Origin: Paenibacillus massiliensis 2301065 = DSM 16942
Lineage (GTDB): Bacteria > Bacillota > Bacilli > Paenibacillales > Paenibacillaceae
Direction of reading: 5' to 3'
Assembly (NCBI RefSeq): GCF_000377505.1
Contig: NZ_KB898193.1
Coordinates: 124,001 to 188,000 of the forward strand
DNA length: 64,000 nucleotides
Shown: piece by piece, positions 1-8,962 of the stretch
How the letters are laid out: the number at the start of each line of letters is the position of its first letter
How positions within the stretch are numbered: position 1 is the stretch's first letter
Translations under genes and position numbers: made by a program
Notes under the pieces: generated by a model
Database searches by the model: none
Told to the model about the DNA's origin: nothing
The model's input: only the letters and a program-made list of their open reading frames with translations

Positions 1-1064
1 ATCGGCAACGTATTATGGTTCGCTCCGACACGGTAGCGATGAGCATCGGAATATGCGAACAGGCGGCCCTGTAGCATTTTATCCGGTGAAGCCTCGATGC
101 CTGGCACAAAATTCCCGGGCGAGAAAGTCGCCTGCTCTACCTCGGCAAAGTAGTTCTCCGGGTTACGATCCAGTACCATACGTCCAATCTCAATCAAAGG
201 ATAATCTTTCTGCGACCAGACCTTGGTCACATCGAACGGATCCCAGCGGTAGGCTGCTGCCTCATCGACTGGCATAATCTGCACACTCACCTTCCAGGAT
301 GGGAAGTCTCCCGCCTGAATCGCGTTGAACAGATCCTCCGTATGATAATCCGGGTTCTCGCCTGCCAGCTTGGCCGCCAGTGCCACATCCAGATTCTTGA
401 CTCCTTGCTCTGTCTTGAAATGATATTTCACCCACACAGCTTGCCCCTCGGCATTCACCCACTTGAACGTGTGGCTACCGAAGCCATGCATGTGACGATA
501 AGTAGCAGGAATCCCGCGATCTGAGAACAGAATCGTCACCTGATGCAGGGATTCAGGGGATAGTGACCAGAAGTCCCAGACCGCGTTCGGATTTTTGAGA
601 TGCGTCTGGGGATGACGTTTTTGCGTATGAATGAAATCCGGAAATTTGATCGCATCACGAATGAAGAATACAGGGGTATTATTGCCCACCAGATCATAGT
701 TGCCTTCCTCGGTGTAGAACTTCACAGCAAAGCCGCGTGGATCACGTACCGTATCGGACGAGCCCAGTTCACCAGCTACTGTCGAGAAGCGAATAAATAC
801 CGGTGTACGCTTGCCTACCTCTGACAGGAATGCCGCCTTCGTATATGAAGCGACATCAGCGGTCACCTCGAAATATCCGTGTGCTCCAGCACCCTTGGCA
901 TGAACCACCCGCTCTGGTACACGCTCGCGGTTGAAATGTGCTAGCTTCTCCAACAAATGTACATCTTGAATGAGTGTTGGTCCGTTGCTACCAGCTGTCA
1001 TGGAATGCTGATTATCTCCTACCGGAGCTCCCCAGCTTGTCGTCATGTTCGATTGTCTGTTCAT
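1..1064 (-). CDS. katA: Catalase, 3' truncated by window edge
   Basis: Heme catalase that dismutates hydrogen peroxide in the cytoplasm. About 354 N-terminal residues are visible and the C-terminus lies outside the window. Seen: the early VVHAKGAGAHGYFE block carrying the catalytic His, the RFSTVAGELGSSDT block, and the NNTPVFFIRDAIKFPDFIH block with the conserved Asn and distal-pocket residues, all standard for clade 3 small-subunit catalases. The ATG at 1062-1064 is chosen because an AGGTGATC ribosome site lies just upstream on the minus strand. A promoter and a PerR-like box lie about 100-150 bases upstream, so peroxide induction is likely. Single gene as far as visible. Confidence 0.96.
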   Translation of the reverse strand, partial: MNRQSNMTTSWGAPVGDNQHSMTAGSNGPTLIQDVHLLEKLAHFNRERVPERVVHAKGAGAHGYFEVTADVASYTKAAFLSEVGKRTPVFIRFSTVAGELGSSDTVRDPRGFAVKFYTEEGNYDLVGNNTPVFFIRDAIKFPDFIHTQKRHPQTHLKNPNAVWDFWSLSPESLHQVTILFSDRGIPATYRHMHGFGSHTFKWVNAEGQAVWVKYHFKTEQGVKNLDVALAAKLAGENPDYHTEDLFNAIQAGDFPSWKVSVQIMPVDEAAAYRWDPFDVTKVWSQKDYPLIEIGRMVLDRNPENYFAEVEQATFSPGNFVPGIEASPDKMLQGRLFAYSDAHRYRVGANHNTLP

Positions 1065-1166
1065 GAGATCACCTCGTCTTTAATATTTCGAGCGGAGCAT
1101 ATCTGACTGAACACTGTGACTGAATACAGTGGCTGCGTCCTCTATGCGTTATTTTCGTTATGGTTC

Positions 1167-1216
1167 ACTATAGCAGAGATCATTCAAAAATCAATCTTAC
1201 TTTAAAGTAATTATAA
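1167..1216 (-). promoter_or_regulatory. katA promoter with PerR-like box
   Basis: On the minus strand TTGATT (1189-1194) and TATAGT (1167-1172) are 16 bases apart and make a good sigma-A promoter for the catalase. Just upstream of the -35, positions 1202-1216 read TTATAATTACTTTAA, matching 12 of the 14 defined bases of the known PerR box (TTATAAT-N-ATTATAA). PerR control of catalase is standard in Bacillales; here it is inferred from this match. Confidence 0.6.
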
Positions 1217-1692
1217 ACTAGGCGAAAAGAACCAAAATCCCTTATATATCAAGGGCTTTGGGATTTTTGAAGAGCATATTAAAGCTTCTATTCATCTATT
1301 CTTCATCAGAATTTTAACTATTGTTCATGAGAACTTTATCTACTGTTCATTTCATCGTGTGTGGAACCCTAATGGATAGACGAGCACGGGACCTGCTTGT
1401 TAGGAATGAAGGAAATTGGGTAAAAAGATGGGTATATGAGTCCTCTTCGCAGGGAACAGATAAGACACACGCCAACTAACACTAATCGTCGTATGTAAGC
1501 TTTCACATGTCTGGCTATTGGAAGCTACTTCTCGAAGTCGTAAGCTGACTTACGAATACAAATCGTATGGTAGAAGCTTCGGCTTCAAATCAGGCAGGTG
1601 ACGGACACTCGTGCTATATGGCTTGAACTAATAGAAGCTATTCTGTAGTTCAATTGATGTAGATCGCATAAGAAAGCGTAAGGGGAAGTGAA
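1217..1692. other. Long intergenic region with hairpin-rich speD leader
   Basis: No gene is supported. AAAATCCC (1234-1241) and GGGATTTT (1260-1267) form an inverted repeat with CCCTT/AAGGG nested inside. Nearer speD there are three compact hairpins: ACTTC-TC-GAAGT (1527-1538), TCGTAAG-CTGA-CTTACGA (1538-1555, sharing one base with the first) and GAAGC-TTCG-GCTTC (1573-1586, a UUCG tetraloop). They could structure a 5' leader of speD. I recognise no known riboswitch class in it. Confidence 0.4.
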
Positions 1693-2502
1693 ATGATGAG
1701 CATATCACATGAACAACGTCTTGCTTTGCACGGCTTCAACAATCTGACCAAGTCACTCAGCTTCAATATGTATGACATATGCTATACCAGGACCAAGGAG
1801 GAACGTCAGGCTTACATTGAATATATTGATGAACAATATAATGCCGATCGGTTGACCAAAATCCTGAAGCATGTGACCGATATTATTGGGGCTCACGTCC
1901 TGAACATCGCCAAACAGGACTACGATCCACAGGGTGCTAGCGTGACGGTGCTCATCTCAGAAGGACCTATCACAGATGTATCCAAGGAGACTTACTCCGA
2001 ATCTCCAGGTCCGTTACCTGATTCCATCGTCATGCACCTGGACAAAAGTCATATTACCGTTCATACGTATCCTGAGTATCATCCCGATGAGGGGATCAGC
2101 ACCTTTCGGGCGGATATCGACGTGTCTACCTGCGGAGAAATCTCCCCGCTGAAGGCACTCACGTACCTTATCCATTCCTTTGATACAGACATTATGGCGA
2201 TTGACTACCGGGTAAGGGGATTCACACGTGATGTGAATGGACACAAGCTGTTCATTGATCATGATATTAGCTCCATCCAGAACTACATTCCTGCGGATGC
2301 CCGCGATATGTACGATATGATTGATGTGAATGTGTATCAGGAGAATATCTTCCATACTAAATGCAAGCTGCGTAGATTCGATCTCGATAATTACCTGTTC
2401 GGATATACGAAGGATAAGCTATCTGCAGAGGAGCAGTCGGAGATTACCGAGCGCCTGAAGATAGAGATGGATGAGATCTATTACGCGAAAAATATAAAAT
2501 GA
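1693..2502 (+). CDS. speD: S-adenosylmethionine decarboxylase proenzyme (E. coli type)
   Basis: Makes decarboxylated SAM, the aminopropyl donor for spermidine synthesis. The 269-residue product has the length and sequence of the enterobacterial SpeD class rather than the short Bacillus SpeH type. Seen: LHGFNNLTKSLSF near the N-terminus, then HLDKSHITVHTYPE, in which Lys118-Ser119 is the expected self-cleavage site that creates the pyruvoyl cofactor, and FRADIDVSTCGEISPLKAL. The start follows AGGGGAAG by about six bases. It stands alone: no spermidine synthase lies beside it. The hairpins upstream could be regulatory. Confidence 0.95.
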   Translation: MMSISHEQRLALHGFNNLTKSLSFNMYDICYTRTKEERQAYIEYIDEQYNADRLTKILKHVTDIIGAHVLNIAKQDYDPQGASVTVLISEGPITDVSKETYSESPGPLPDSIVMHLDKSHITVHTYPEYHPDEGISTFRADIDVSTCGEISPLKALTYLIHSFDTDIMAIDYRVRGFTRDVNGHKLFIDHDISSIQNYIPADARDMYDMIDVNVYQENIFHTKCKLRRFDLDNYLFGYTKDKLSAEEQSEITERLKIEMDEIYYAKNIK

Positions 2503-2513
2503 CTATAACAAAA

Positions 2514-2549
2514 ACCTCCCAGTCCGGTCTTTACCGCGACTTGAGAGGT
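2514..2549 (-). terminator. Terminator between convergent speD and response regulator
   Basis: Imperfect stem: CCTC...AGTC at 2515-2524 against GACT...GAGG at 2538-2548. Read on the minus strand it is followed by TTTTTG, so it fits best as a terminator for the response-regulator gene and may serve both genes. Confidence 0.5.
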
Positions 2550-2571
2550 CTCTGTGCCGTGCAGCTTATAT

Positions 2572-3264
2572 TCATGGCTCTGCTACCGTCTGGAAGGATC
2601 TGAGGGGGATTCCTGTGGTACCGAAGCTGACACATTCCTTTACCGTACCTTTGCGAACCATGTACTTCAAGTAGCTGCGAACGGTCGTGAGACTGATCCC
2701 CGTTTGCTCTGCAATCTGGCGGGAGGTGAGCATGGCCTGATCGCCTCCCAATATCTCTTGAATGCGTCCAAGAATGGCCGGTTCCATCTCTTTTTTGAAC
2801 ATCGTTGTATTGGAAATGCTACTGGACTGCAACTTATTCTCGGGTAGTCTCGTCTTTAGTACGGATAACGAATCACGACGCATTCGATACTGCCGATAGC
2901 TCTGAAGAGTATCCTGCAGTCGTCTCGTATCGAAGGGCTTCATCAGATACCCGAAAATATCCAATTGGAGTCCCTTCATCATATAGTTCCAGATCGGCCC
3001 ATTCAGAACTAATACGACATCACAGGAGAGATTCATCCGATCCATATGATGCAGCAATTGCATTCCTGATCCATCAGGCTGGCTTACCTCCAACAGGACG
3101 ATATCAGGCTGCTCTGCCGAGATACGTTCCAGTGCACTTGCACTATCATCGGACAGGCCGATAAGCTCATAGCCTTCGAGCATGGTGACCGTAACTCCAC
3201 ATAGAGAGGCGATACCGTAATCATCTTCAACAACGAAAGTACGCAGAGGTGCGACAGACATCAT
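2572..3264 (-). CDS. CitB/DctR-type response regulator with Glu at the phosphoacceptor site
   Basis: Receiver domain (about residues 7-125) followed by a C-terminal helix-turn-helix (LTSRQIAEQTGISLTTVRSYLKYM). The layout resembles CitT/DctR/MalR regulators of C4-dicarboxylate and citrate genes. Odd: in the usual LLDxxxPDGxG motif the phosphorylated Asp is Glu59 (VLLEVSQPDGSG), although the acidic pocket (EDD, 13-15) and the MKPF lysine remain. Glu often mimics the phosphorylated state, so the protein may be phosphorylation-independent; no histidine kinase gene is adjacent. The start at 3264 is chosen over one 27 bases upstream because of an AGGGGG site. It is divergent from a malic enzyme, a plausible target. 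Confidence 0.85.
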   Translation of the reverse strand: MMSVAPLRTFVVEDDYGIASLCGVTVTMLEGYELIGLSDDSASALERISAEQPDIVLLEVSQPDGSGMQLLHHMDRMNLSCDVVLVLNGPIWNYMMKGLQLDIFGYLMKPFDTRRLQDTLQSYRQYRMRRDSLSVLKTRLPENKLQSSSISNTTMFKKEMEPAILGRIQEILGGDQAMLTSRQIAEQTGISLTTVRSYLKYMVRKGTVKECVSFGTTGIPLRSFQTVAEP

Positions 3265-3556
3265 GTTCCCCCTTCCAAAATGACTGTACAACCGTGATTT
3301 TTGTCACTATAATCTATGGCATAGTCACTCACCGAGCTGCAAAATACACATGCTCCTCACGCGTCTAGGTGAATGTACCCAAATTCTTAATACCAAGCAT
3401 AATACAATCCACTAACACTGAACATCATGAATTTTGATTTTTCGCAAAGATCATTTGAAAGCGGTATCAAAATTACTACTTTAGTGTTATATACGGATGC
3501 TTTTCGTTATGCTTCGGAATCAAGCTATTAAAAAATTGTACAAGGGGGGCCTTCAG
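3265..3556. promoter_or_regulatory. Divergent regulatory region with cre-like site (3456-3469)
   Basis: Intergenic region shared by the response regulator and malic enzyme. TGAAAGCGGTATCA at 3456-3469 matches 13 of 14 positions of the Bacillales cre consensus, about 100 bases before the malic enzyme start, which suggests CcpA control. TTGAAA at 3455-3460, overlapping it, could serve as a -35. No other motif is clear. Confidence 0.45.
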
Positions 3557-4975
3557 ATGCAGAGCGGAATCGGCGGAAAGAACATCATTTTGCGTCTTGA
3601 AATTTCCATTGAACAGGTTAAATTTGGACAATTAATCACCCTTATCAATGACAATGGTGGGGACGTCATAGCCATTGACGTCATACGTACATCAGAGAGT
3701 GTTACCGTGCGAGATATTACTGTTACCTTCACTGATCCAACCATCATTGACCGGATGCTCGAACGGATTCGGCAGACCCCTGGTGTACGAGTGCTGTCGG
3801 TTTCAGACCGCACCTTCCTCCTCCACCTCGGGGGCAAAATCGAAATGCAGCCCAAAGTCCCGATCCAGAACCGTGACGATCTCTCCAGAGTCTACACACC
3901 TGATGTAGCCCGTGTATGTATGGCTATTCACGAGGATCAGACGAATGCCTTCAAGCTGACAATCAAGCGAAATACGGTAGCTGTGGTCTCGGATGGTAGT
4001 GCAGTTCTGGGACTGGGGAACATTGGACCCTATGCGGCTATGCCGGTCATGGAGGGGAAAGCCATGCTCTTCAAGCAGCTCGCTGGCGTTGATGCCTTTC
4101 CCATCTGCCTGGACACTCAAGACACCGAAGAGATCATCCGTGCAGTCAAACAGCTTGCTCCAGGCTTCGGAGGGATCAATCTGGAGGACATTGCGTCTCC
4201 CCGTTGCTTCGAGATTGAAGAGCGGCTGCGTGAGGAGCTCGACATCCCGGTATTCCATGATGATCAACACGGCACAGCTGTCGTGCTATACGCCGGATTA
4301 ATCAATGCACTCAAAGTCGTGAAAAAATCCCTGGCAGAGGTCAAAATTGTCGTCTGCGGCATCGGGGCGGCAGGTGTAGCCTGCACCAAAATCCTCCTCT
4401 CTGCCGGGGCAACGAATATCGTGGGTGTAGATAAGAATGGTGCGCTCTCCGCCGACCAGCCTGACCCTCACCCGATGTGGGAATGGTATGCCCAGCATAC
4501 GAATCCTCACCGGCAAAAGGGCTCGCTTAGTGAGGTGCTGCGCGGAGCTGATGTCTTCATTGGCCTGTCTGCTGGCGGCATCCTCCAGCGCGAGGACGTC
4601 ATGGGAATGAACGAAGATCCAATCGTCTTCACTATGGCGAATCCGACTCCAGAGATTCAGCCAGAGCTCATCGAAGACGTGGCTGCTGTCATAGCGACCG
4701 GGCGCTCGGATTATCCTAATCAGATCAACAATGTGCTGTGCTTCCCCGGCATCTTCCGTGCAGCGCTGGACTGCCGTTCTGGCGAGATCAACGAAGCGAT
4801 GAAGCTTGCCGCATCCGAAGCCATTGCTGGCACCATCCGGCCTGAGGAGCTGAATCGTCTCTATATTATTCCAGGAGTATTCAACGAGGAGGCTGTACAG
4901 CGGGTCCGGCAAAAGGTCATTCAAGCTGCGATGGAGACTGGTGTAGCTCGCCGGATTCCACGCGATTTCCGGTAG
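3557..4975 (+). CDS. NAD-dependent malic enzyme with N-terminal ACT domain
   Basis: Oxidative decarboxylation of malate to pyruvate in the cytoplasm. 472 residues. The first ~85 residues look like an ACT regulatory domain (ISIEQVKFGQLITLI...), then the malic core: VYTPDVARVC with the catalytic Tyr, SDGSAVLGLGNIGPYAAMPV, metal-binding FHDDQHGTA, and a GIGAAGVA nucleotide fold. The ATG at 3557 is preferred because AAGGGGGGC lies seven bases before it; the frame is open further upstream without such a site. A cre-like site upstream and the divergent dicarboxylate-type regulator suggest carbon control. A strong terminator follows. NAD versus NADP preference cannot be read reliably. Confidence 0.93.
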   Translation: MQSGIGGKNIILRLEISIEQVKFGQLITLINDNGGDVIAIDVIRTSESVTVRDITVTFTDPTIIDRMLERIRQTPGVRVLSVSDRTFLLHLGGKIEMQPKVPIQNRDDLSRVYTPDVARVCMAIHEDQTNAFKLTIKRNTVAVVSDGSAVLGLGNIGPYAAMPVMEGKAMLFKQLAGVDAFPICLDTQDTEEIIRAVKQLAPGFGGINLEDIASPRCFEIEERLREELDIPVFHDDQHGTAVVLYAGLINALKVVKKSLAEVKIVVCGIGAAGVACTKILLSAGATNIVGVDKNGALSADQPDPHPMWEWYAQHTNPHRQKGSLSEVLRGADVFIGLSAGGILQREDVMGMNEDPIVFTMANPTPEIQPELIEDVAAVIATGRSDYPNQINNVLCFPGIFRAALDCRSGEINEAMKLAASEAIAGTIRPEELNRLYIIPGVFNEEAVQRVRQKVIQAAMETGVARRIPRDFR

Positions 4976-5033
4976 CCGTTACTGCGGCACCTTCGTAGTA
5001 ACATATCAAATTAGCATGTTACGTTAACATATG

Positions 5034-5080
5034 AAAGAACCTTCGTGTCCACAACTAACGTGGATATCGAAGGTTCTTTT
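5034..5080. terminator. Bidirectional terminator after malic enzyme
   Basis: Perfect 12-bp stem AAAGAACCTTCG (5034-5045) / CGAAGGTTCTTT (5068-5079) with a nested TCCAC/GTGGA stem and a T run. It separates the malic enzyme from the convergent kinase-like gene. Confidence 0.9.
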
Positions 5081-5119
5081 CCTGACTCGTATTTTCCTGA
5101 ACTCCTATTTTCTGAACTC

Positions 5120-5800
5120 CTACAGCTTCCAGCGCTTAAAGAAGCCATTCGCGCGATTGGCGAATTCCTCAAGATTCATATTGGCTTTATCCAGCCGATT
5201 ATACCACTTCTTGATCGTATCCAGAATTCTCGCAGGGATCGGCTTGCCCGAGATCCTTGGATAAATGGTGCGATATGCCCATACAAGATGCTCCCAGCGG
5301 TTATCATTTCCGTCCTTGATGTACTCCGATACATCCAGCACCTTGGCACGCTCTCCCTGTAACAGTACATTCTTGAGATGAATATCACGTGGGTTCAAGC
5401 CCTGTGCCCTCACATAGGTCCTGGCATCCTCTACATCCTGAATGACCTGCTCCGGGACTGGAATGCCTTGAATAAGACAATCCAGCAAAGTAGGACCTTC
5501 CTCATGACTGATGACAATATAGTGAGCTCCCCTGCCGTAATATACCGGGAAATAGGGGCAGCCACGTAAGCGCTCATACACAGCAACCTCTGCTTCAATT
5601 TTGTCCTGAGACAGCTCGGAATAGATTTTAAAGGCATATCCCGGAAGCTCCTTCAGTAGAAAGACTGCCGCATCCGTACCAATGCCTATACACACCGCGC
5701 CCTGGGGATGACCATTAATATCGACAAGCTCATTGCCTTCTGTTCCTATAATCTCAATCTGGCTTATTATACGATCTGCTTGTCTCCAGTGCTCATCCAT
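5120..5800 (-). CDS. Small protein-kinase-fold protein (YrzF/YbdM-like)
   Basis: 226 residues with a reduced eukaryotic-type kinase fold: a glycine-rich stretch (IGIGTDAAVFLL), a lysine strand (YAFKIY), hinge ISHEEGPTLLDCL, catalytic loop PRDIHLKNVLL and a DFG-like VLDVSEY. The catalytic Asp and Asn are present, so activity is plausible. It resembles short putative Ser/Thr kinases of Bacillus (YrzF, YbdM); the substrate is unknown. It is the last of a run of minus-strand genes (HAD phosphatase and two more kinase-fold proteins upstream), 21 bases from the HAD gene, so co-transcription with that gene is likely. Confidence 0.72.
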   Translation of the reverse strand: MDEHWRQADRIISQIEIIGTEGNELVDINGHPQGAVCIGIGTDAAVFLLKELPGYAFKIYSELSQDKIEAEVAVYERLRGCPYFPVYYGRGAHYIVISHEEGPTLLDCLIQGIPVPEQVIQDVEDARTYVRAQGLNPRDIHLKNVLLQGERAKVLDVSEYIKDGNDNRWEHLVWAYRTIYPRISGKPIPARILDTIKKWYNRLDKANMNLEEFANRANGFFKRWKL

Positions 5801-5821
5801 GTCATCGCCTCTTTTCGCTAA

Positions 5822-6580
5822 TCAGATCTCGATCTTATGAGACATCAGCAGTCCCCGCAGCTCTTCATAGCTCTCGGCTGTACCGAATGGCATGTGCTCC
5901 GTCTCCGGCGAGGTGCGCCTGTGATTGAACCATATGACTCTCCAGCCAGCCTCGGATGCTCCGACCACATCATTGCGCCAGGAATCTCCAATGTACCAGC
6001 AATCCTCCGCAGCCGTGCCTGTCAGTTCATTCACTCTGTGAAAAATTCGCGGGTCTGGCTTCGCAAAGCCAACAGCACCGGAAATGAATATATGCTCAGG
6101 CGCAACATCCGTCTCCAGTGCCAAGGCACGGATTTTACTTCCTTGGTGATGCTCCGCTCCATTGGTAATGAGGCCCACCAGTGTCCCTTCCTCCCGCAAG
6201 GCTCTAATGAGCTCCCTCGCTCCCGGGAAAGGATCAATTCGGTATTGCAGCTCCAGATACTTCTCCTGAACATCTGCTGCCTCACTCTGGCTGAGCTTAA
6301 TGTCGAATTCTTCTAACGCTAACATGAACCTTCTGACACGCATCGTCGCCAATTCCTCGGGACTGGGATCACGATCAAGAAGACCGTCTGCGTCAGCAAG
6401 GATATCACTGTAGTAGCGTATTCGGTGGTACGCCTGCTCAAAAGGAAAGCTATCCTCCAGCTTCAGTACATGCTGCAAGGCTTCACGCGTAGGCTGCAAA
6501 TGGTCATACATCGTATCATCTACGTCAAAAAAAACGGCACGCGGTTTTTTGGAGTTACTCAGCTTCAACACTTCCTTCAT
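5822..6580 (-). CDS. HAD-superfamily hydrolase (YjjG/5'-nucleotidase-like)
   Basis: 252-residue cytoplasmic phosphatase. Motif I FFDVDDTMYD near residue 18 has both catalytic Asp; motif II is LITNG; the motif III lysine is in FAKPDPRIF; motif IV is GDSWRNDVVGA. A helical cap sits between motifs I and II, as in the C1-capped YjjG and phosphoglycolate-phosphatase group. The substrate cannot be predicted. It lies within a set of kinase-fold genes on the same strand. Confidence 0.85.
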   Translation of the reverse strand: MKEVLKLSNSKKPRAVFFDVDDTMYDHLQPTREALQHVLKLEDSFPFEQAYHRIRYYSDILADADGLLDRDPSPEELATMRVRRFMLALEEFDIKLSQSEAADVQEKYLELQYRIDPFPGARELIRALREEGTLVGLITNGAEHHQGSKIRALALETDVAPEHIFISGAVGFAKPDPRIFHRVNELTGTAAEDCWYIGDSWRNDVVGASEAGWRVIWFNHRRTSPETEHMPFGTAESYEELRGLLMSHKIEI

Positions 6581-6632
6581 TCACATTTCAACGTGATTTA
6601 TCGACTATTATATAGTTAGCATCAGCCTGTCT

Positions 6633-7559
6633 TCAACTGGGATCATACCACGAGGGCCTGACCTGCCGAAAATAATTATGATCCTCCAGAACCTTGTCCA
6701 TATGACCTTGCATCGTATCCATCGTCTCAGGTGCAGTCTTCAACGTCCAGACGACTGAAGAGAACAACGCCATTGCCGTATAGAGAGAATACAGCGTCCA
6801 AAATTCCTCATCCGGAGCCTCTCCATCCAGATATCCTTGAATCTGGCCGATGCAATAGGGAATGCTTACATGACGACCGAAGAAGCCCAGCTTGAGGAAC
6901 TCATGAATTGGATCTCCCCAATCATAGCGCTCAAAATCAATGATTCCCGCCAGATGGCGGTCCTTCACGACAAGATTAGCGGGGTGAACATCATCATGCT
7001 GGAATAGATTCGGTCTGTCCTGCATATAGCGAATATGCTCATCAATGAATGCAATAATTCGATCCTCATTGTTGATTCTTAATGGACAAGCTTCATATTG
7101 CTCCATATATCTATAGTGCTTGCGCACCTTGCGCTCATACCAGGAAGATACGTCCTCCGGCGCCTGTAGCTGATGCATTTTACGAAGCTCTACTCCCGTC
7201 TCGATCCCGATGTGTAGCTGCTCCGCATCCGAGAACTCCGGTAAATTCCGCTCCGCATCCTCTCCATCTATATAGCTCACGAGCATATAACCAGCCCAGG
7301 ATGTATGACCGAGCTCTAGCGCTCGGGAGGATTTCACTCCATAATGCTCCATCTCCTGCAAGATAGAAAATTCCTTCTGTTTATTGTCCATTCTAGCAGG
7401 ATCAAACACACGCAATAATCGCTTCTGCTCTCCCTCGAGGCCTACAACGTATTTACGGTCACTAGAGAAGCCACCGTAGATCGGCAAGATCCGCGCCCCT
7501 TGCAGTGACGTAATCTCCTGTCCAAGGCGTTGGATCTCCTCAGCTACTAACCTGTCCAT
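6633..7559 (-). CDS. APH/choline-kinase family phosphotransferase
   Basis: 308 residues with the aminoglycoside-phosphotransferase fold: catalytic loop LFQHDDVHPANLVV (Asp and Asn present), metal-binding GIIDFERYDWGDP, and hinge LVSYIDGED. Small-molecule kinase by family; the substrate is unknown and antibiotic resistance is not implied. The start at 7559 follows GGGGGGAAC on the minus strand, whereas an ATG 36 bases upstream has no site. The 125-base gap to the next upstream gene allows a separate promoter. Confidence 0.8.
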   Translation of the reverse strand: MDRLVAEEIQRLGQEITSLQGARILPIYGGFSSDRKYVVGLEGEQKRLLRVFDPARMDNKQKEFSILQEMEHYGVKSSRALELGHTSWAGYMLVSYIDGEDAERNLPEFSDAEQLHIGIETGVELRKMHQLQAPEDVSSWYERKVRKHYRYMEQYEACPLRINNEDRIIAFIDEHIRYMQDRPNLFQHDDVHPANLVVKDRHLAGIIDFERYDWGDPIHEFLKLGFFGRHVSIPYCIGQIQGYLDGEAPDEEFWTLYSLYTAMALFSSVVWTLKTAPETMDTMQGHMDKVLEDHNYFRQVRPSWYDPS

Positions 7560-7683
7560 GATCGTTCCCCCCATATGATGATCAAAATTCTTCATAATGG
7601 TCGATACAATTCATTCGTAAACGCTTCATTTATGTCCGTCTCACTTTACAATTATAGCCATCTCACTATAGCAACTTCGTCTA

Positions 7684-8499
7684 CTAGAGTTTACTTATAC
7701 GTTCTCGAATCATGCCGAGGAGAGCCTCCCTCTCCTCTTCAGGAATCCATTCACATAGTCGTGCCGCTGCGACAGGCAGCAGCCATGCGTCAATGGATGC
7801 AGCAGTGAGGCCGGATTGAAGGAGATAATGCTGCTGGTATATCTCTAACAGCTGCTCCCTTACCTCATTGAACTGCTTGACCCGTTCGGCTGGCGTCTCG
7901 TCAGGCATTGTGCCATACATGAAGAGCAGCAGAGTTCTGGCCGCATCGCCCGCCGGATTCCCCTCCATACCTGTCATCCAGTCAATGATCCAATATTTCT
8001 CATCAGGGGCCTCAGACTCAGACAAGATAATATTATCTGGATGAAAATCCCCGTGACAGAGTCGGGTACCTGTCGGTAAGCTCTCCAGATATTCGTGGAT
8101 GATACGCTTCTCGTCAGCCATGAGATAGACAGAATCGTGTACCTGCCGAGAAAGCAGCTTCTTCTGGGAACGCTTAACACCTGTTCCATCATAGGTATGC
8201 AGCTCAGCATGAATCACTGCCATTTGACGGGAATATTCCTGCACCTGTCCCGGATATCGTAGCATTCGCCCGAGCATGGTATGGCCTGCTAGGTACTGAT
8301 ATCGTATTCCAAGCCTGCCGTCGTATTCCTCCAGGTCATAGGGTCTTGGGGTGCTCACTCCTAGCTCATACACATACTTGCTGATCTCATACTCCACTCG
8401 CGCATCCCCTTCTGGGAAGCCTTTACGTAGCAGCTTGAGAATCGTTCTGGAATCGAGTGTATAGATATCCGCAGTTCTTCCTTGACCAACGATCTTCAT
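7684..8499 (-). CDS. APH-family phosphotransferase
   Basis: 271 residues, textbook phosphotransferase motifs: CHGDFHPDNIILSE catalytic loop and WIIDWMTGMEGNPAGD metal site, with an N-terminal nucleotide-binding lobe (VGQGRTADIYTL). Second APH-like gene in a row. The substrate is unknown. The start at 8499 is preferred because GGGGGATAAGG lies upstream; an in-frame ATG five codons earlier lacks a good site. C-terminus ends ...IRERISKL. Confidence 0.8.
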   Translation of the reverse strand: MKIVGQGRTADIYTLDSRTILKLLRKGFPEGDARVEYEISKYVYELGVSTPRPYDLEEYDGRLGIRYQYLAGHTMLGRMLRYPGQVQEYSRQMAVIHAELHTYDGTGVKRSQKKLLSRQVHDSVYLMADEKRIIHEYLESLPTGTRLCHGDFHPDNIILSESEAPDEKYWIIDWMTGMEGNPAGDAARTLLLFMYGTMPDETPAERVKQFNEVREQLLEIYQQHYLLQSGLTAASIDAWLLPVAAARLCEWIPEEEREALLGMIRERISKL

Positions 8500-8962
8500 G
8501 ACCTTATCCCCCATTAGCCTAATGTATAAGCATTAAGTATGTAGAGCACTAAATATGTAATGCGTCAAAGTATGGAAATGGACGTCTGCAATTCATTATA
8601 ACCTAATATAAGTACTTAGCTGTTAACAATCAGACAGGCTACTCTCCATAGAAGACACCGATCCAACACAAGCGATGACTAGATTACATACATTGTTAAC
8701 AGAACTCCTGATCAAGAAGCATTCGGCTTGACAAATCCGATTTTTTACAAAACCATGCTTTATCCTGTACAATCCCTTAAGGGCGGATTCTCCCCCAGCA
8801 AGAACAGCGCTTCCAGGGATCTCGATATTCATCGTAACAGGTGCCATAGGGCCTTAACATATTATATTTTGTAAAAATATAAAGCTATCATACTGCGAAT
8901 CATGATCGTATATATAGAAATAACCCATCAAGAGAACATGCACGGATAAGGAGGAATTAGCT
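8500..8962. other. 463-bp intergenic region with 8-3-8 palindrome
   Basis: No convincing gene. At 8863-8881 there is a perfect inverted repeat TATATTTT-GTA-AAAATATA, about 80 bases before the start of the unknown gene at 8963, a possible operator. AT-rich sequence after it (tatatatag around 8910) could hold a -10. A 74-codon minus-strand reading frame (8623-8847) is judged spurious. Confidence 0.3.

Noticed and set aside
1234..1267. Terminator between katA and speD
   Set aside because: Inverted repeat is real, but these genes diverge, so nothing would terminate here; role unknown.
3803..4924. Long minus-strand frames opposite the malic enzyme
   Set aside because: Antisense shadows of a well-recognised gene, caused by its codon bias.
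8623..8847. 74-codon minus-strand reading frame
   Set aside because: Weak ribosome site, no family likeness, and it lies in a region with no other coding signal.
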